Counted from the first letter of the stretch, positions 35,051-47,156 are shown. The stretch is 64,000 bases of DNA from Cheiracanthium punctorium (GCA_038373885.1 JAWZYV010013175.1:1578533-1642532); one strand, 5' to 3'. The notes: generated from the letters alone by a model not told the origin. Made by a program: numbers and translations.

Positions 35051-36787
35051 ATCTGATGTGGACACAACACGACTTCCTTACACGTATATTAAATTATAAA
35101 TATTTTCGGTGCACTTCATATTCCACCACGCACTTCATCCCGAAGATCATGTATTTGCACTTCCGTACTTCGTACAAGGGAAAAGCTCCCAAATAATCCC
35201 CTCCTTGGGGGCCATTAACAACAGCAACAACAAGTACAAGGAAGCTTTGTACGAAGTACAAGGAAGTAATGGGATCGCAGAAAATTTCGGTATCCAGATT
35301 TTGTCGAAAAAATCGTTTTTGACTACCTCTAAATTTACTTTTAAGAGTTTTTGCGAGATATCTCATCACCGTACGCATGCACGTATGTTCATATATAAAT
35401 GCATGCATGTAAAATCCATTTTATCGAAAGGAAGTCCATTTTGATCAGTTTTCTCTTGGCGTCTGTACGTACGTATGTAACTCGCGTATCTCAAAAACTA
35501 CTAGTCGTAGAATGTTTGTTTGTTTTCCAGGAGAGGACAGCTCGAGGTACTGACTGTGTCGTTTAAGGCTACATACGTCCTTCCTGGAGTTTCCCCGCCA
35601 CAATTTTGATCCTCATCAGAAAGTGGGGGACTTCTGAATATTGGCACCTCTCGGAAACTGCGAGCGACTGCCGAGATGACTTTCGGGACCATGGATTTAA
35701 CATGCACGTACACTGCATGTACACTATGGACTTTAGTGGTAACGCCGGCGTCGAAAACGCAACTTTTCGGTTACGAGTCCAACGCTTTAACTACTGAGCT
35801 ACCAAGGTCAATTCGTAGAATGTTGAAATTTTATATTTAGGATTGTTTTAAGATCTAGTTGTGCACCTACCTTTGTGGTTCCAATCGACTACATAGTTTA
35901 TTTACAGGGCCACCCAAAAGATTTTAAATACATTATGCCTTATGGACAGAAATTCATTAAAGCGTATTTTAGAGAGATCTAAAACGTACTTTAGAGTCAT
36001 TTCAAACGACTCAGAAGTGATATGTTGTTAAGGGTTACAAAATGAATCTCTCCATCGAATATAGTGTCCTTGTCATTTCTAGCTCTACAGGAACACTAAA
36101 AAAATTCCAACACATTCGGTCAATGGCAATTTTAGAGACATTTATCTATTTCAAGCACAATACCATGCTGCCATATAGTTAAGTAATGGTCCGACGACGG
36201 TCATGTGCATGGGCGCCGCCAGAATATTTGACCAAATTTCGTGCCAAAAATTATTTCGCATAAATCTGAAAGTTTTACCGTAGAATGTTGAAATTTTGTA
36301 TTTAGAGCTATTGTAACATCTAACTGTGCATCTCCTTTATTTTTCAATTCCTACTATTAGCTCACACTCTCCCTATATATATTTATAAATCTTATTCTAA
36401 ATTTCAGTCGTTAATAAAATACTTTTTATTCATCCACTTAATTTCAAATAGTTTCAAATGTTAATTCATTAATTAAATATAATTAATTAAATTTAATAAA
36501 AAGTAACTAAAATAAAACTTTTCTTTGTTGATCTAAGTAGGAATTGACTTAAATATTTTTAAAAAAAATACATTACTTGTTGTATTGAAATATTGCACAA
36601 TTAAGTGTCAAAAACAAATTTTTCAAATTGAACCCAGCTTGGCAATATCTCAAATATTTGGCTAGAAATCGCTAAACCTTAATATTGCAGTATTTATCGC
36701 TTTCCAACAAAATTTTAGATGAAATGCACCAAAAATATTTATGATTTAATAGACGTACAAGGAAGTCACGTTGTGTCCATATGAGTT
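35051..36787. mobile_element. Inverted-end element of unknown superfamily
   Basis: 'ggacacaacacgacttcctt' at about 35,058 has an inverted partner 'aaggaagtcacgttgtgtcc' ending near 36,779. The interior has a direct repeat ('cgtagaatgttgaaatttt') at about 35,815 and 36,283 and many 'acgtac' words. A SINE is inserted at 35,517-35,812. No transposase frame or clear target duplication. Confidence 0.45.
35517..35812 (-). mobile_element. tRNA-derived SINE (minus strand)
   Basis: Flanked by an exact 12-bp duplication TCGTAGAATGTT (35,505-35,516 and 35,813-35,824). On the minus strand the head contains 'tagctcagtag' (A-box-like) and 'gttttcgacgccgg' (B-box-like), and the tail is 'aaacaaacaaac'. About 296 bp. 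The body includes 'cgcagtttccgagaggtgcc'. It differs from the SINE at 17,165 in head sequence. Confidence 0.8.
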
Positions 36788-37191
36788 TTTTTTTCTATCA
36801 GTGCTGATATTAACTTTTCAAAAATTCAGAGAACACAAGTATAAACATTTTAGTTACTGAGAAATATCCCCTAAAGGAGGGTTGTCCAACATGTGGTCCT
36901 AGGCCTACAATCTGGTCGGTTTAAAGCTTCAATCTGTTTAGAATCCACTCGCAGGTTATGGATATCATATTTACACACCGTGAGCATATGAAAAATGTGA
37001 TCGTAAAATCTGTGGGTTGACGTTAGGCTCCGATTGGCTTGAAAGTGGGAGAGAGGTTAGAAGCTGAGAAAAACTTCATTTTTTATGCATTGCCAATTGA
37101 ATTTGGTTCTGGATTTATATAATACAATACACATCTAATAAATTTATTTATCTATTTTGATTTGTGAACTCAACCCCCATTATTTTATATA
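36788..37191. other. Nothing recognised
   Basis: AT-rich with no open frame or element end of note. Confidence 0.4.
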
Positions 37192-37635
37192 CAGGGTGAA
37201 TCTAAACTCTTGGGCAAAACTTTAAGGGGGTGATAGGGCATACAATAAGGAATCGAAATCGCATAGCAATCTGGGGTCAAAACCGCAGTTTAAACTTACC
37301 CAGTAATAATCACTTTGGGAAAAGCATTGAAGTGTTCGTCTAATTTCTTAACCAAGTTTCATAAACAATAGGCTCGTCTCCAAAAATTTCATCCATGAAA
37401 TAAAATAGAATTTTTAAACTATCCATTTTAGTCTTCTGTTTTCGGTAAAAAATACATTAGTTTCTGACGAACAATGGTCGGAAAGCGCACTGTTGTTTCG
37501 GCACTTTTCCCGAAGTGATTACTAACAGCTGTACGAAGACGACGTTGCCGACCCCACATTGCTATGGGATTCTGATTCCTTATTATGTGCCCTATCACCC
37601 CTTAAAATTTTGCCCAAGAGTTTAGATTCACCCTG
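37192..37635. mobile_element. TA-flanked MITE with ~85-bp inverted ends
   Basis: Begins CAGGGTGAATCTAAACTCTT and ends in its reverse complement. The two ends match over roughly 85 bp with few differences, and TA flanks both sides (37,190-37,191 and 37,636-37,637), typical of the Tc1/mariner group. It is 444 bp with no coding frame. Confidence 0.75.
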
Positions 37636-37994
37636 TATAAAACATTTACTTATAATGTATACTAATATTTCAATTTCTAATAATGCAGCCTCATGAAAAT
37701 TATTTTTTAGAGAAAAATAGCCCAAATAATTAATCTAGATATTCCGTTTGTCTAAAACCGTTTCTTTCTTCTTTTTTTTTTTTTTTTCAATAAGCGGGCA
37801 CCTGCAGGAACTGCGTCCACTACAACTGCCCGAAGGTGGTTTGGAAGGCCCGATTGTGGCCATTTCTTTATGGGGAGCAACGAGTGGGTGGCCAGCGTTA
37901 CCTTGTAAGAAAATTTTCTTTCTGGACAAATTTCATGTTATTTCCAGTAATGTAATTAATGTACTTCTAATTGTTTTAGATAAATTCTGTTTAA
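37636..37994. other. Nothing firmly recognised
   Basis: Contains a poly-T run and a GC-richer 150-bp patch (37,795-37,920) readable on both strands in short frames, without a known domain. Confidence 0.35.
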
Positions 37995-38270
37995 CCCATT
38001 TATGCCTAGTGTCCCTTTTTTGGGACGGCATTTTCGCTATTAGTTGAAAACGTTATTTATTTTTCCTAGCCTTTATTCATGAGTATTGAGCCTCAACTCT
38101 ACAAAATATTTTAGCATGACCAAGTAGGATGTTGATATTTTGATTTTTATGCATAAAGATTTTAAACGAAATTATCCCTTGTTCAAGAAGTTGACATCAG
38201 AAATTTATCTATTATTTCTGTTATCAGTAAAAATCGAAGAAAGTCGCAAAAATATCCAGGCACAAATGGG
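37995..38270 (+). mobile_element. piggyBac-like 276-bp MITE, copy 3
   Basis: TTAA on both sides (37,991-37,994 and 38,271-38,274). It differs from the copy at 5,039-5,314 at only a few positions, suggesting recent spread of this family. Confidence 0.85.
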
Positions 38271-38434
38271 TTAAAAAGAAATATAGATCAGTATTTTAAG
38301 ATTGAGGGGAAAAAAGAATGGATGAAAAAATATGCCATAGTTCGTTTCGAAATGTGGTAGTAGTGAAGGCCGTTTTCTCCATAGAATAACATTGCGGAGA
38401 TTGACTTCCGAAGTTAGTACACAAGAGCCTTAAC

Positions 38435-38520
38435 CAGTGCCGGATTAAGACAGCGCGGGGCCCGTAGCAAATGTTACCAAGGCGCCCCATGTTCAGTGAT
38501 GCACCCTTATTTATTTATTT
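38435..38520. repeat. End of a CAGTGCCGGATTAA repeat
   Basis: 'cagtgccggattaagacagc' followed by 'gcgcggggcccgtagca'. The same end is found inverted at about 62,050-62,112. A possible opposite end lies near 39,552-39,568 ('aatccggcccactg'), but no target duplication joins them. Confidence 0.5.
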
Positions 38521-40155
38521 ATTTTGAGGGGGAGAGGTTCACACTCACATGTGAACTACCCCCCCCCTCAATTAAAATGATATAAAATATTTTGTTTTAA
38601 AAAATCTTAATAAGAGGCTTGTATCTTTTCTAAATAGAATAATCTATATAATAAATAATAAAAAAATTCGGATAAAACATTCATTATCGTATTACGTTCG
38701 AATGTTTTTGCAAGATATAATAATCTTGTGGTCAAGTGATATATAATAATAGTGATGAAGTAATTTGTGAGTTTCTTTGTGGATCAAGAGTATCCGAAGA
38801 TTCTCTTTGTTTTCAGTTTGCCAAGGGTTATTGCTTCTCGGATACTCCGACCGTCTTGTCTTTGTTCTAAGATCTTCTCGGTTCTAATTATTTTATTTGA
38901 ACGAACGTACTGACATACGCGTCTCGACCTGTGGTTTCGACCGGCCAAAATCAAATCTTTTATATTTAACGTGATTAATAAGATAATTTATTGTAATTGT
39001 GGATTCACGAGTTATAAAAAAATGATTTACACTCTATATATTATTATTGTTTAAAAAAATAATTCGCCTTTGTTTAAATATTGTAAAATGTAAAATAAAT
39101 AATTAAATAAAAACAAAGCAAGCCCACTACCAAAAGCCTTCTAAGATGGCTTACACCCTACTCTGTACATCTTCGAATTTCGCCAAAGCCACCCGCCTTT
39201 ACTCTAAAACAAAAGAACTTTGGGGCTGCCCAACATCCGATTAAAATACCATCCTCATATTTACTGCAAAAAACAAAATAATTTTATGTCTAATATTTAC
39301 ATAAAAATTATTGTTTCGTGGGGAATATCTTTATTATGGAGCCCGTTTTTCCTACATTCCTATGGATCTCAGCTCTCGGGAAAATGTAGAAGGTCAACTT
39401 GCTTTCCAGAGAACATCTTCAGAAATAGCCACAGATATTTCCGTTCTATTGGATCATTTTGAAAAGCTTGATTACAACTTCATTAAAAAATTCATTCGAC
39501 TTGTTACTGAAAAGCCCCTGAAATGATCGGGTCAGATAGGCTACAGCCTAATGAATAATCCGGCCCACTGACGGATTAATACAATTTTGTGGGTGGAGAC
39601 TTGGATGGAAGATTCACATGCATATCCATTATATGGAAGTAAGTTGGGATTATTTACATTAATATTTTTTCTCGGGAGTGCCGGTCGCCTCCTCCGATCT
39701 CTCCCTTCAATCCACCCTCGATCAGACCCCGAGTCTGTTCTCTTGTAGTTTACTTTCTCTATTTTTTTAATTTCTGGCTTCATTCTTCAAATAACGACAA
39801 ACATGTAACATTATTGGTAAGGGATGCATTTTCTAAAGGCCATAAATGGGTGGTCCAAGGATCTGGATACCCCCTCCTCCGTTTGTCCGAGTTCGCTTTT
39901 AGTCAACAAAAAAGATAATTATACAAAAGAAATTATACTTTTTTTCTGTCTTTTTTTTATTTAAAATTCTGCATTTCCCACCTTTTGGGCTCTCCCTGAA
40001 ATTTTTTTGAGTACTGAGGTTTTTGTTCCACAGTATTGTTAAATATACTCTTGTGTGTGTTCTTATTGCTGACTTTAGAATACTTATTCAGTTTCGCCTA
40101 GGTAATGAGTTGACTAAATAATGAAGGCATGCAACAGCTACATTAAATATATATA
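38521..40155. other. Mostly unassigned
   Basis: AT-rich. A 71-codon frame at 39,311-39,526 translates to plausible but unrecognised peptide (SVLLDHFEKLDYNFIKKFI) and may be decayed transposon coding. The segment at 39,571-39,700 shares words with 46,222-46,340. Confidence 0.35.
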
Positions 40156-40467
40156 TACAGTAGAGTCTCGCTTATCCGACATAAACGGGTCGGCACAATG
40201 TCGGATAACAGGGAGAAGTCAAGAAAAAGCCTCTTAAACTGTATACATACATATGTTATATTACACATTATTATCTGGCATCTAATCAAGCCCTAAAACT
40301 ACATGAAAACAATGGAAAAAATGAATTTAAAAAATGAACTTACATATTATCTTTTTCCGAATTTAAGGGTGCTGTATGTTAAAGTTCAATTCTGTGAGGA
40401 TTTAAAGAATTTTTTATGGTCTATTTAAAGTCTTTTTTTTATAATTTGTTTAAGTCTGTTTCTGTTT

Positions 40468-41020
40468 TCATGATGAGTGTCGTTTCTTCGTTGCACAATC
40501 TCGCCATCTTTGCAACACCAGTACGTCAATTCCTGTAGCTTCTTGTTGTTCAATGTATTGAATTGCAGTCTGTAGAGACTTCAGTCCATCGTATGTGAAA
40601 TTCTGCGACGCTCAACAGTCGGTGTTTGATCTTCATCTTCATTTTCGTTGCCATTGCAGTTTGCAAAAGTGACAGTTTCTCCATGAGTTATTTCATGCTG
40701 ATCATCAGCCTTTATCCAACTTTCGATTTCTTGCAAAGATACATCCTCACACCCAGGAATTCGTTGTACTAAAGGTAGAATCGTTTCTTCGGCTTCATCT
40801 GTGCTTTCCGTGTCCATATTTTCATCATTATGAAACAGATTTTTCCATGATTTGGCAATTGTCTGAGCCCTTACATCAGCCTAGGCCCCTACAACCCAAT
40901 AGGCAACATCTTTCACATTAAGGCCTTTTAATTTGTCAATCATGCCTCGCCCCTCAGGATTTCTTCTATCTCTTGTAGATAGGAGCTCTCTTTCTGAAAT
41001 AGTTCTTTTTAATAGTTTCC
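40468..41020 (-). pseudogene. Tigger transposase, C-terminal remnant
   Basis: Minus-strand sequence reads like the C-terminus of Tigger/jerky transposases: KLKGLNVKDVAYWVVGA, an in-frame stop, then ADVRAQTIAKSWKNLF, an acidic segment (ENMDTESTDEAEETI), and, after a one-base frameshift near 40,585, LKSLQTAIQYIEQQ and a stop at 40,468. The known family pattern is '..KDA..MIA.AW..V...TI..SWKKL'. The CENP-B-like DNA-binding and DDE regions are missing. Upstream, coding stops at the X insertion (41,023). Confidence 0.7.
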
Positions 41021-42399
41021 ATCACGAAGGTAAATGTATAGGAGGCGACACTTCTCTTAGAAAGTTGGATAACGCTGTTGTTGCAAACAGATGGCGCTAC
41101 GCACACTGGGTAACTGCGCATCTCCTGCTTCTGCGCATCCAGGTTGTTTATATTTCCATTGAGGCGAAGTAAATGGAGATCGTTGAATGAGCGGAACGTC
41201 AAAAAATATGAAATACATAGTCTTATGAACGTGATATATAATAATTTCTGTCTTCAGGTGTGTTTTAATTACCTAATTGTCTTAGAATATTATTTCGTAA
41301 TTAATATAGGCAATAATTTCGAAGCGAAGTAATATTATGTATGTAATGCCGTGTTATTATTTTGTTATTTTGCCCAAAAGCTGTATTTTAAGAAATAGTA
41401 GTAAATTTAGAAGAATGTTGTATGTGTGAATGCAATATTTAAAAAGTGTTTATTTATAATGACGATCACACCCAAAAAAGCAGTATTTACATTTATTTCA
41501 TGCTGTGACAAATTTTAACACAGCTTTAAATTGCCGCTAAAAAAACTCATGTTAAAATGTTAAATTCATGTTATATTAAGAACTCGCACCATTTTCTAAT
41601 GTAAATATATACCGCGGCAGACGAAAACTTCTTTTCTGTGAGCCACGATATGCACACTCGTTCACAAATATAAACTCAATATTTTAATAATCTTAAGATA
41701 GAACATTTTTTTAATCTTTTTTTATACATTGTTACTAAGGCAACCATGTAAGCAAAAGCGAAAGAAATATTTTAAATTTAGTGCTCGCGTTAATAATCTC
41801 GTTCACATGCTAGGTCGGAAAATTAAAAACAAGTAAAATTAGTTATCAATCAGCACCGGAAATGCTTTATTCTTTTGCCGCTAGGATTGCTGCCCGTTAC
41901 TAGATTTCCAATGTTTACATAATTGAAACTTATTTGGGGTCATGGGCGTCGGTAGAAAAATTTCTAGGGTGGGTCAAACTGTGGAAGTACTAGCAGTCAG
42001 TGGGCGGGGGAAGGAAGTGATAAAATCGATCTGAAACAAAATTTCGTGGTGGGCATATTAATTCGTCGTGAAAATTTGGATGGCCAATAACAGAAAAATT
42101 GGTAGAACTGCTTTTTTCCTCCCCGACAAAATGCGGCCTAGTTTCTAAAGTCCTTTCCCATAAGAAAACGGAATGTGAAGCAGCGCCGGCTTGGGATAGA
42201 GCTTGAGAGGTCCACAGCCTCTCTCGGCTGGACTGCTGTAAAATTGTGTACGCAAATGGGAACGTAAAATCTGTTTGTGACTCCAACGTCCTCCGTGTTC
42301 AAATAATACCTCTGAGCCGATCCAGGTGCTAGGTCTCTTATCTGGATTTTGTTACACTCGACCTAAGAACCGTAGATTGGAGACCCCGAGCATTAGGAC

Positions 42400-42545
42400 T
42401 CTCTGTCACTGGTAGGAATGCCTTGAGCAGAGGACATACTAATCGGTTCTAATGTATATTCACGTGGAGAAAACCGCTCAAAAGTCCTCACCGTTAGATC
42501 GACAGCCGTGCGGTAGGCCATAATTCAGGGGCTCTACCACGATGT
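42400..42545 (-). repeat. SINE relic (family S2)
   Basis: On the minus strand: 'ggtagagcccctgaattatg', then 'cacggctgtcgatctaac', then 'gagcggttttctccacgtg'. This parallels the plus-strand copy at 43,842-44,160. Confidence 0.45.
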
Positions 42546-43841
42546 TATCGGAAAATAACAGTGACGGATAGTTCTCTCTCCCGGATAGTCCAATTCCACG
42601 GATAAATAGCTGCGACCCTCCATTTGGTGCTTGCACGATGAGTGTCGAATAAAAGAAGTGAGTATTTTTGTACCTGCTCGGTTAATCTCGACACTGGGAC
42701 CGATCAACAAATCGAAACACACGTATTTTTCTCCTTTTTCTTAAACAAATGCATTGTCTTCAGAATTTTCGAGGGATAGGGAGAAATCGATCAGGGAAAG
42801 AGTGCGCTTTTTAACATTTAGGGAGAGTGAGCCTTACCAGGGAAATGGTTTCTTTTGTTGGAGTGCTTAACACTCCATAATACACACTATAAAGCACCTA
42901 TCCATCTTCTACTCTTCGTTATCGGAATGCAAGTTTTCGCTTTCATCTGACCTGCCGGAAAAAATAGCATTATTTTCGATAGTGAATACGGCATCGGAAC
43001 GTTTCCGACACCTTCGGAATCAGACACATCGGATATTTCTCGGATTGTGGCGTCATGAGTCGGGAAGGCTTAATTTAGCCGGTACGGAAAGCTTTCTGAT
43101 ACTACCGTGGTAGAGCCCCTGGACTTTCTACTAGGGCCATCTACCAGTGTCCGGTGTCGTATTCAATCGACTACTGGTAGCTCTTAACTTTACTTAAAAA
43201 ACGCTTTACTTAAAAAATTTTTACAAAACAAAGCAACAAAATTATACAATTATACTACATTTCTTGAAAACTTTTAATCCATTTTTTTTTAATGAAAAGT
43301 AACAGGACAACACATTACCCCCCCCCCCCCCAAAAAAAAAAAAAAAAAAAAAAAAGTGACATCGGTTAATTCACTAGCACTTCTATGAAGAAGTGGGAAG
43401 CAGAGCAGGACAAAAAGTAAGGTGAAGAAAAATCGGCACATTGTATGTTAGAGTGAGTAAATTACATAATGCACACTTAATTCAAACGAGCGAAATTCGA
43501 TCAGTCGGAGTGAATTTTCGATCCTCTCCGTACTTGAAAGTGCACTTCTCCTTTACGAGCGTTTTCCGATCACTGAGCAGAGCAAAATTTTCAGGGCGAA
43601 CGTTATCAGTATTTTGGGAGACAGAAAGCGAGGTGTGGAGTATTTAAAGAGCATTTTTGCGTTACTACTGTGGGCTTCGATGTAAAAAGGTCGATACCGA
43701 CAATTTTTTCTTTCACTCCCTCTTTGATCGTTATTTTCGCTCCTTTGAATTAAGCGTGTACTGCACTACTTTAAACATATTCCATAATCGGTACATTATA
43801 CGAAAAAAAAAGTAATTTTAGTCTGTTTTTGCTTTATGCAT

Positions 43842-44160
43842 GGGCCCCAGTATGGTCGAGCGGATATAGTCACTGAGCGTGGTAGATGGCTGAAGTGTGA
43901 AGTTCCCGGGTTTGGGCCAATCGCTCCGCCATAACTCTAACGGCTGCGTTTTAAGCGGTTTTCACCAGAAGTTGAATAAGCGTAAGAACCCCTTAAAAAG
44001 TCCTCCGCCCAAAGCACCGCTCCTTAGTCAAATAGCACTCGAGCACCGTTGCCTTAATAAACAGTACAATACAGTACTTGCATTGTGTATGCTCGTACAG
44101 CGTACCTCTTTCGGAATTAGCACTCTTGGGGAATTTTCCGAATTTCAATTAAAAATAAAA
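43842..44160 (+). mobile_element. tRNA-like SINE (family S2)
   Basis: The head has an A-box-like 'tggtcgagcgg' and a B-box-like 'gggtttgggcc' spaced as in a tRNA with a long variable arm. The body has 'ctctaacggctgcgttttaa' and 'gcggttttcacc'. The end is A-rich ('aaaaataaaataaa'). No target duplication was recognised, so the limits are approximate. Confidence 0.5.
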
Positions 44161-44674
44161 TAAACCTTCATTTATAGAGAAATAAGGTACAATGGGGATC
44201 AAAAGTAGCGTTCATAATACGCTGGTTGTTCAAATTAGAGGGTTTTCAGAATGCAAAGAGTTCATCTTATGCTAAGTCTACGGAGTTTCGCCGGGAACGT
44301 CGGAATGTGTTCATAATACCGGGGTGTTCACATCAGAGAGCGTTGTATACTAGTTTAATAACTAATTGAAACGTGAAATGATAAAATGATGTTTCAGGCG
44401 AAGAATAAAACTTTTATGTTAAAGTGAAAAATGTAGAAGTTAATTTTAAAGCAAATAAGATTACAATTGTACAAAAAAGGTTATCAAAAAAATATCGGTC
44501 AAATGATGTAAGGAGTTTTACATAATTTAAAGGCTGTAGTTTGAAAGTTTAATTTGCGTGATGCACAGTGAAAATATGCAGTTGTTAGGTAGATACGTTT
44601 GATGATTGCTTGCACGCCACCCTCTTTCTCAACCATCACAGAACATGCGTCCTAACCCTCACTGTAAAAAAAAA

Positions 44675-44720
44675 AAAATAAATAAATAAATAATAATAAT
44701 AATAATAATAATAATAATTT
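44675..44720. repeat. (TAAA)n/(TAA)n microsatellite
   Basis: Runs of 'aataaataaataa' followed by about nine 'taa' units. Confidence 0.9.
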
Positions 44721-45319
44721 CGTGAAAACGCTGCAAATGTACTGGCTACTGGGACGCCATTACTATTTACGGATTTTTATTCCTGTAAATTCCACTAGAA
44801 ATTTTGTACCAGTAAGACGCTGGCCCTTGATATACAGAAATTATCCTGTATTCAAATATAAACGAAGAATTTCCGTAAAATTTTACAGAGAGTTTCCAGT
44901 AATTGTACGGTTATTTGTTAGAGTGTTCTATTAGTTTTTCCATGTTCGGTCGAATATGGGAACATTTTACTGTAACGGAATGAGCAAGCATTTTTCCATA
45001 AAATTCTTGTAGGACTGAGAAGCCTAGAAATTCTTTAATTATCAGCAGTGCTGATTTGCCAAAATATACACAAGGGAATAGTTGTTCTTTCGCAGCAATA
45101 TTTCATCTGCTAGATTGGAGAATGTTGTATGCCGTAGAACTGTTAATGTCGTTAATACATTGATCAATGCTTTTGAAATAAAGCATAAATGCTATTTGCA
45201 GAATCGCGAGCATTTGAAAAACATGAAATGGCATGAAATTACGTCAGTTTTACGCCAAAATAAAAAGCATAAGAAAGAATTAAGTCAAAAGTGTTTCTTG
45301 AAGTTCATAAATTTTCAAA

Positions 45320-45986
45320 TCCTACTAATATTATAAATGCGTATGTTTGTGTGTTTAGATATTTGTAACTCATGCAAAACGGCTAAATGGATTTGGATAA
45401 AATTTGGAATGAACATAGCTTATACCCTGGATTAACATATAGGCAAACTTTCATGCATACAGCATAAATAGTTCTTTTACAGAGACATTCAAAATAATTC
45501 TAATACATTACGCTCTATGGACATCTTCGTAACTACTGAACCGATTCTAAAAATTTTTTCGCTGATAGAGAGCTACACTATTCCTGAGTATTATAGGCTA
45601 CCTTTTATGCATATTTCGTAAATAGTTCTTTTACAGGGACTCTCATAAGAATTACATTACGCTCTTCGGGTATCTCTATAACTACTGAACCAATTCTAAA
45701 ACTTTTTTCACTAATACAAAGCTGCACTATCCTGAGTATTATAGGATACCTTTCATGCATATAGCATAAATAGTTCTTTTACAAGAAAACTAAAAAAATT
45801 CTAATACATTACGATATATGGATATCTCTGTAAATACAGAAGCGAGTTTCAAGATTTTTTACGGTCATTTTTGGTCTATAGTGCTAGTGTCATCAAACTG
45901 TTTCTTTTTTGTTATTCACGCATGCTTCATTTCTCTCTGAACCTAATTCTAAAGCAGACGCGGACGAAGTCGTGGGTAGAATCTAG
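45320..45986 (+). mobile_element. Non-autonomous Helitron (667 bp)
   Basis: Begins TCCTACTAATATTATAAATG after an A and ends 'cgcggacgaagtcgtgggtagaatCTAG' in form, with T next. The GC-rich inverted stretch before CTAG gives the usual 3' hairpin, here slightly decayed. It shares ends and internal ~150-bp units with the Helitron at 16,545-18,792. Confidence 0.8.
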
Positions 45987-46402
45987 TTTGTTGATAATCA
46001 ATCTTTAAATACGCTTGACAATCAAATTATGGAATGTAAAAATAAAACTATAGAACTATGTGGGTCAAATAAACTCATAAAAAACTCTAAATGATAAAAA
46101 TACAATTCAGTCGAAGCATGTATCTTAAATATTAATGTTAGAACAAAGAAGATTACAAGATAAAATATGAAAATGTTCCGATTGTCTGTAAATATTCCAC
46201 GCATGTGTTGAAATCTGCGAAGGATTAATGCAATTTTGTTTGTGTGTGTGTGTACGGGGAGGGGGGGGGCAGGGCGGAGGTTAGTTGCAAGATTCACAAA
46301 CACAAACACATCCATTTCATGGAAGTAAAATAGGGTTTTTTATATTTTTTAACGAAAGGGCGGTCGCCCCTTACGCCCCTGCCCTTTAATTCGTCTTTGG
46401 TT

Positions 46403-46441
46403 GAAACATGCTAGCAATTAGGAAAATTGCTAGCATGTTTC
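46403..46441. repeat. Perfect 16-bp hairpin
   Basis: gaaacatgctagcaat, a 7-base loop, and its exact reverse complement, followed by a further partial copy of 'attgctagcaatttt'. Probably a stem inside element Y. Confidence 0.8.
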
Positions 46442-47156
46442 CTAATTGCTAGCAATTTTCCTAAAATTTTCGCTGTGAAATTTTAAAAGAAATTTTACAG
46501 CGAGTTGTTAAAGTATGTTAAAATACATAAATTACTTTACTTCCGGAAAAGGGGCAGGTGCCATTTTTTGTATATGATGCCTAATTTTTTTTAAAAAAGT
46601 CACATTTTCCAGGGGGGGTCAAGTGACCCGTTTGACCCCCCTTGCCGACGCCCATGTTTGGGGTACCAAAAGTTTAACATTACAGCTATGGAGAGTGTCC
46701 ACTCCTATAGTATATCTCCGTGGTTTCCATCCAGGTGTTTCGCATCCAATGAAAAATTTGCGATAGGTCAGTTCCTGGCAAAAGAGAAACAGTATATCGA
46801 AAAGGAGGGCGGGGTAGGTGAAGGGAAGACACAGAGTGTTTTTTTCGTCGTAGTGTGAAGGTGTAAAAGTCAAAACATGACCATTATAGAATTTTTCGGA
46901 TAAAAAAAGATCATCTCTGCACAGGATCAAACACAGATTTTGTAGCTGCCCGTCGCTTCGCCAGACATCGGATAATACGGAATGTCGAATGAACGAAGGT
47001 CGTATAAGCGAAAATCTACTGTATATATATTCTTTCAATGAGTGTTGTCTACAACTGATTTACAGTTCCACTATATAGAGCTTCAAAAGTTCTCTTATCC
47101 CCCCCCCCCCCACAAAAAAAAAAAAAGAAAAGAAAAGAAAGAAAAGAAAAGAAAAG

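Larger units (their letters stand above)
41941..46656. mobile_element. Element Y, 4.7 kb, inserted in X
   Basis: Ends CATGGGCGTCGG(T/C)A in inverted orientation. Exact 8-bp duplication TTTGGGGT (41,933-41,940 and 46,657-46,664), as made by hAT-type transposases. The interior holds SINE pieces, a (TAA)n tract and a Helitron but no transposase, so it is either a large non-autonomous element or an old one swollen by insertions. Confidence 0.75.
41023..46722 (+). mobile_element. Element X copy A (hAT-like, non-autonomous), split by Y
   Basis: Ends CACGAAGGTAAAT and, inverted, CACGGAGATATAC, each followed by 'tataggag.g.gacact'. Exact 8-bp target duplication GTTTCCAT (41,015-41,022 and 46,723-46,730). 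It inserted into Tigger coding sequence. Without Y it is about 976 bp and has no coding frame. Copy B at 55,588-56,558 is in the opposite orientation, so the two form ~900-bp inverted repeats 14 kb apart. Confidence 0.85.
40158..47021 (-). mobile_element. Tigger/pogo element, interrupted by X and Y
   Basis: The left end CAGTAGAGTCTCGCTTATCC has a degenerate inverted partner ending at 47,021 (cagtagattttcgcttat when inverted). TA flanks both ends (40,156-40,157 and 47,022-47,023). Both are hallmarks of Tigger elements. A minus-strand transposase remnant lies at 40,468-41,020. After removing the inserted 5.7-kb X copy A, only about 1.2 kb of Tigger remains, so it was already internally deleted. 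Confidence 0.75.

Noticed and set aside
35745..35812. Functional tRNA gene on the minus strand
   Set aside because: A- and B-box-like words exist, but the cloverleaf is imperfect and the unit has a body, an (AAAC)n tail and a 12-bp duplication, so it is a SINE head.
41990..42286. 98-codon minus-strand frame inside element Y
   Set aside because: No recognisable domain or family match, and located in an element that otherwise has no coding content.
46619..47038. 139-codon minus-strand frame at the right end of Tigger
   Set aside because: It crosses the Tigger end, the X copy A end and the Y end, so it is a chimera of element termini rather than a gene.
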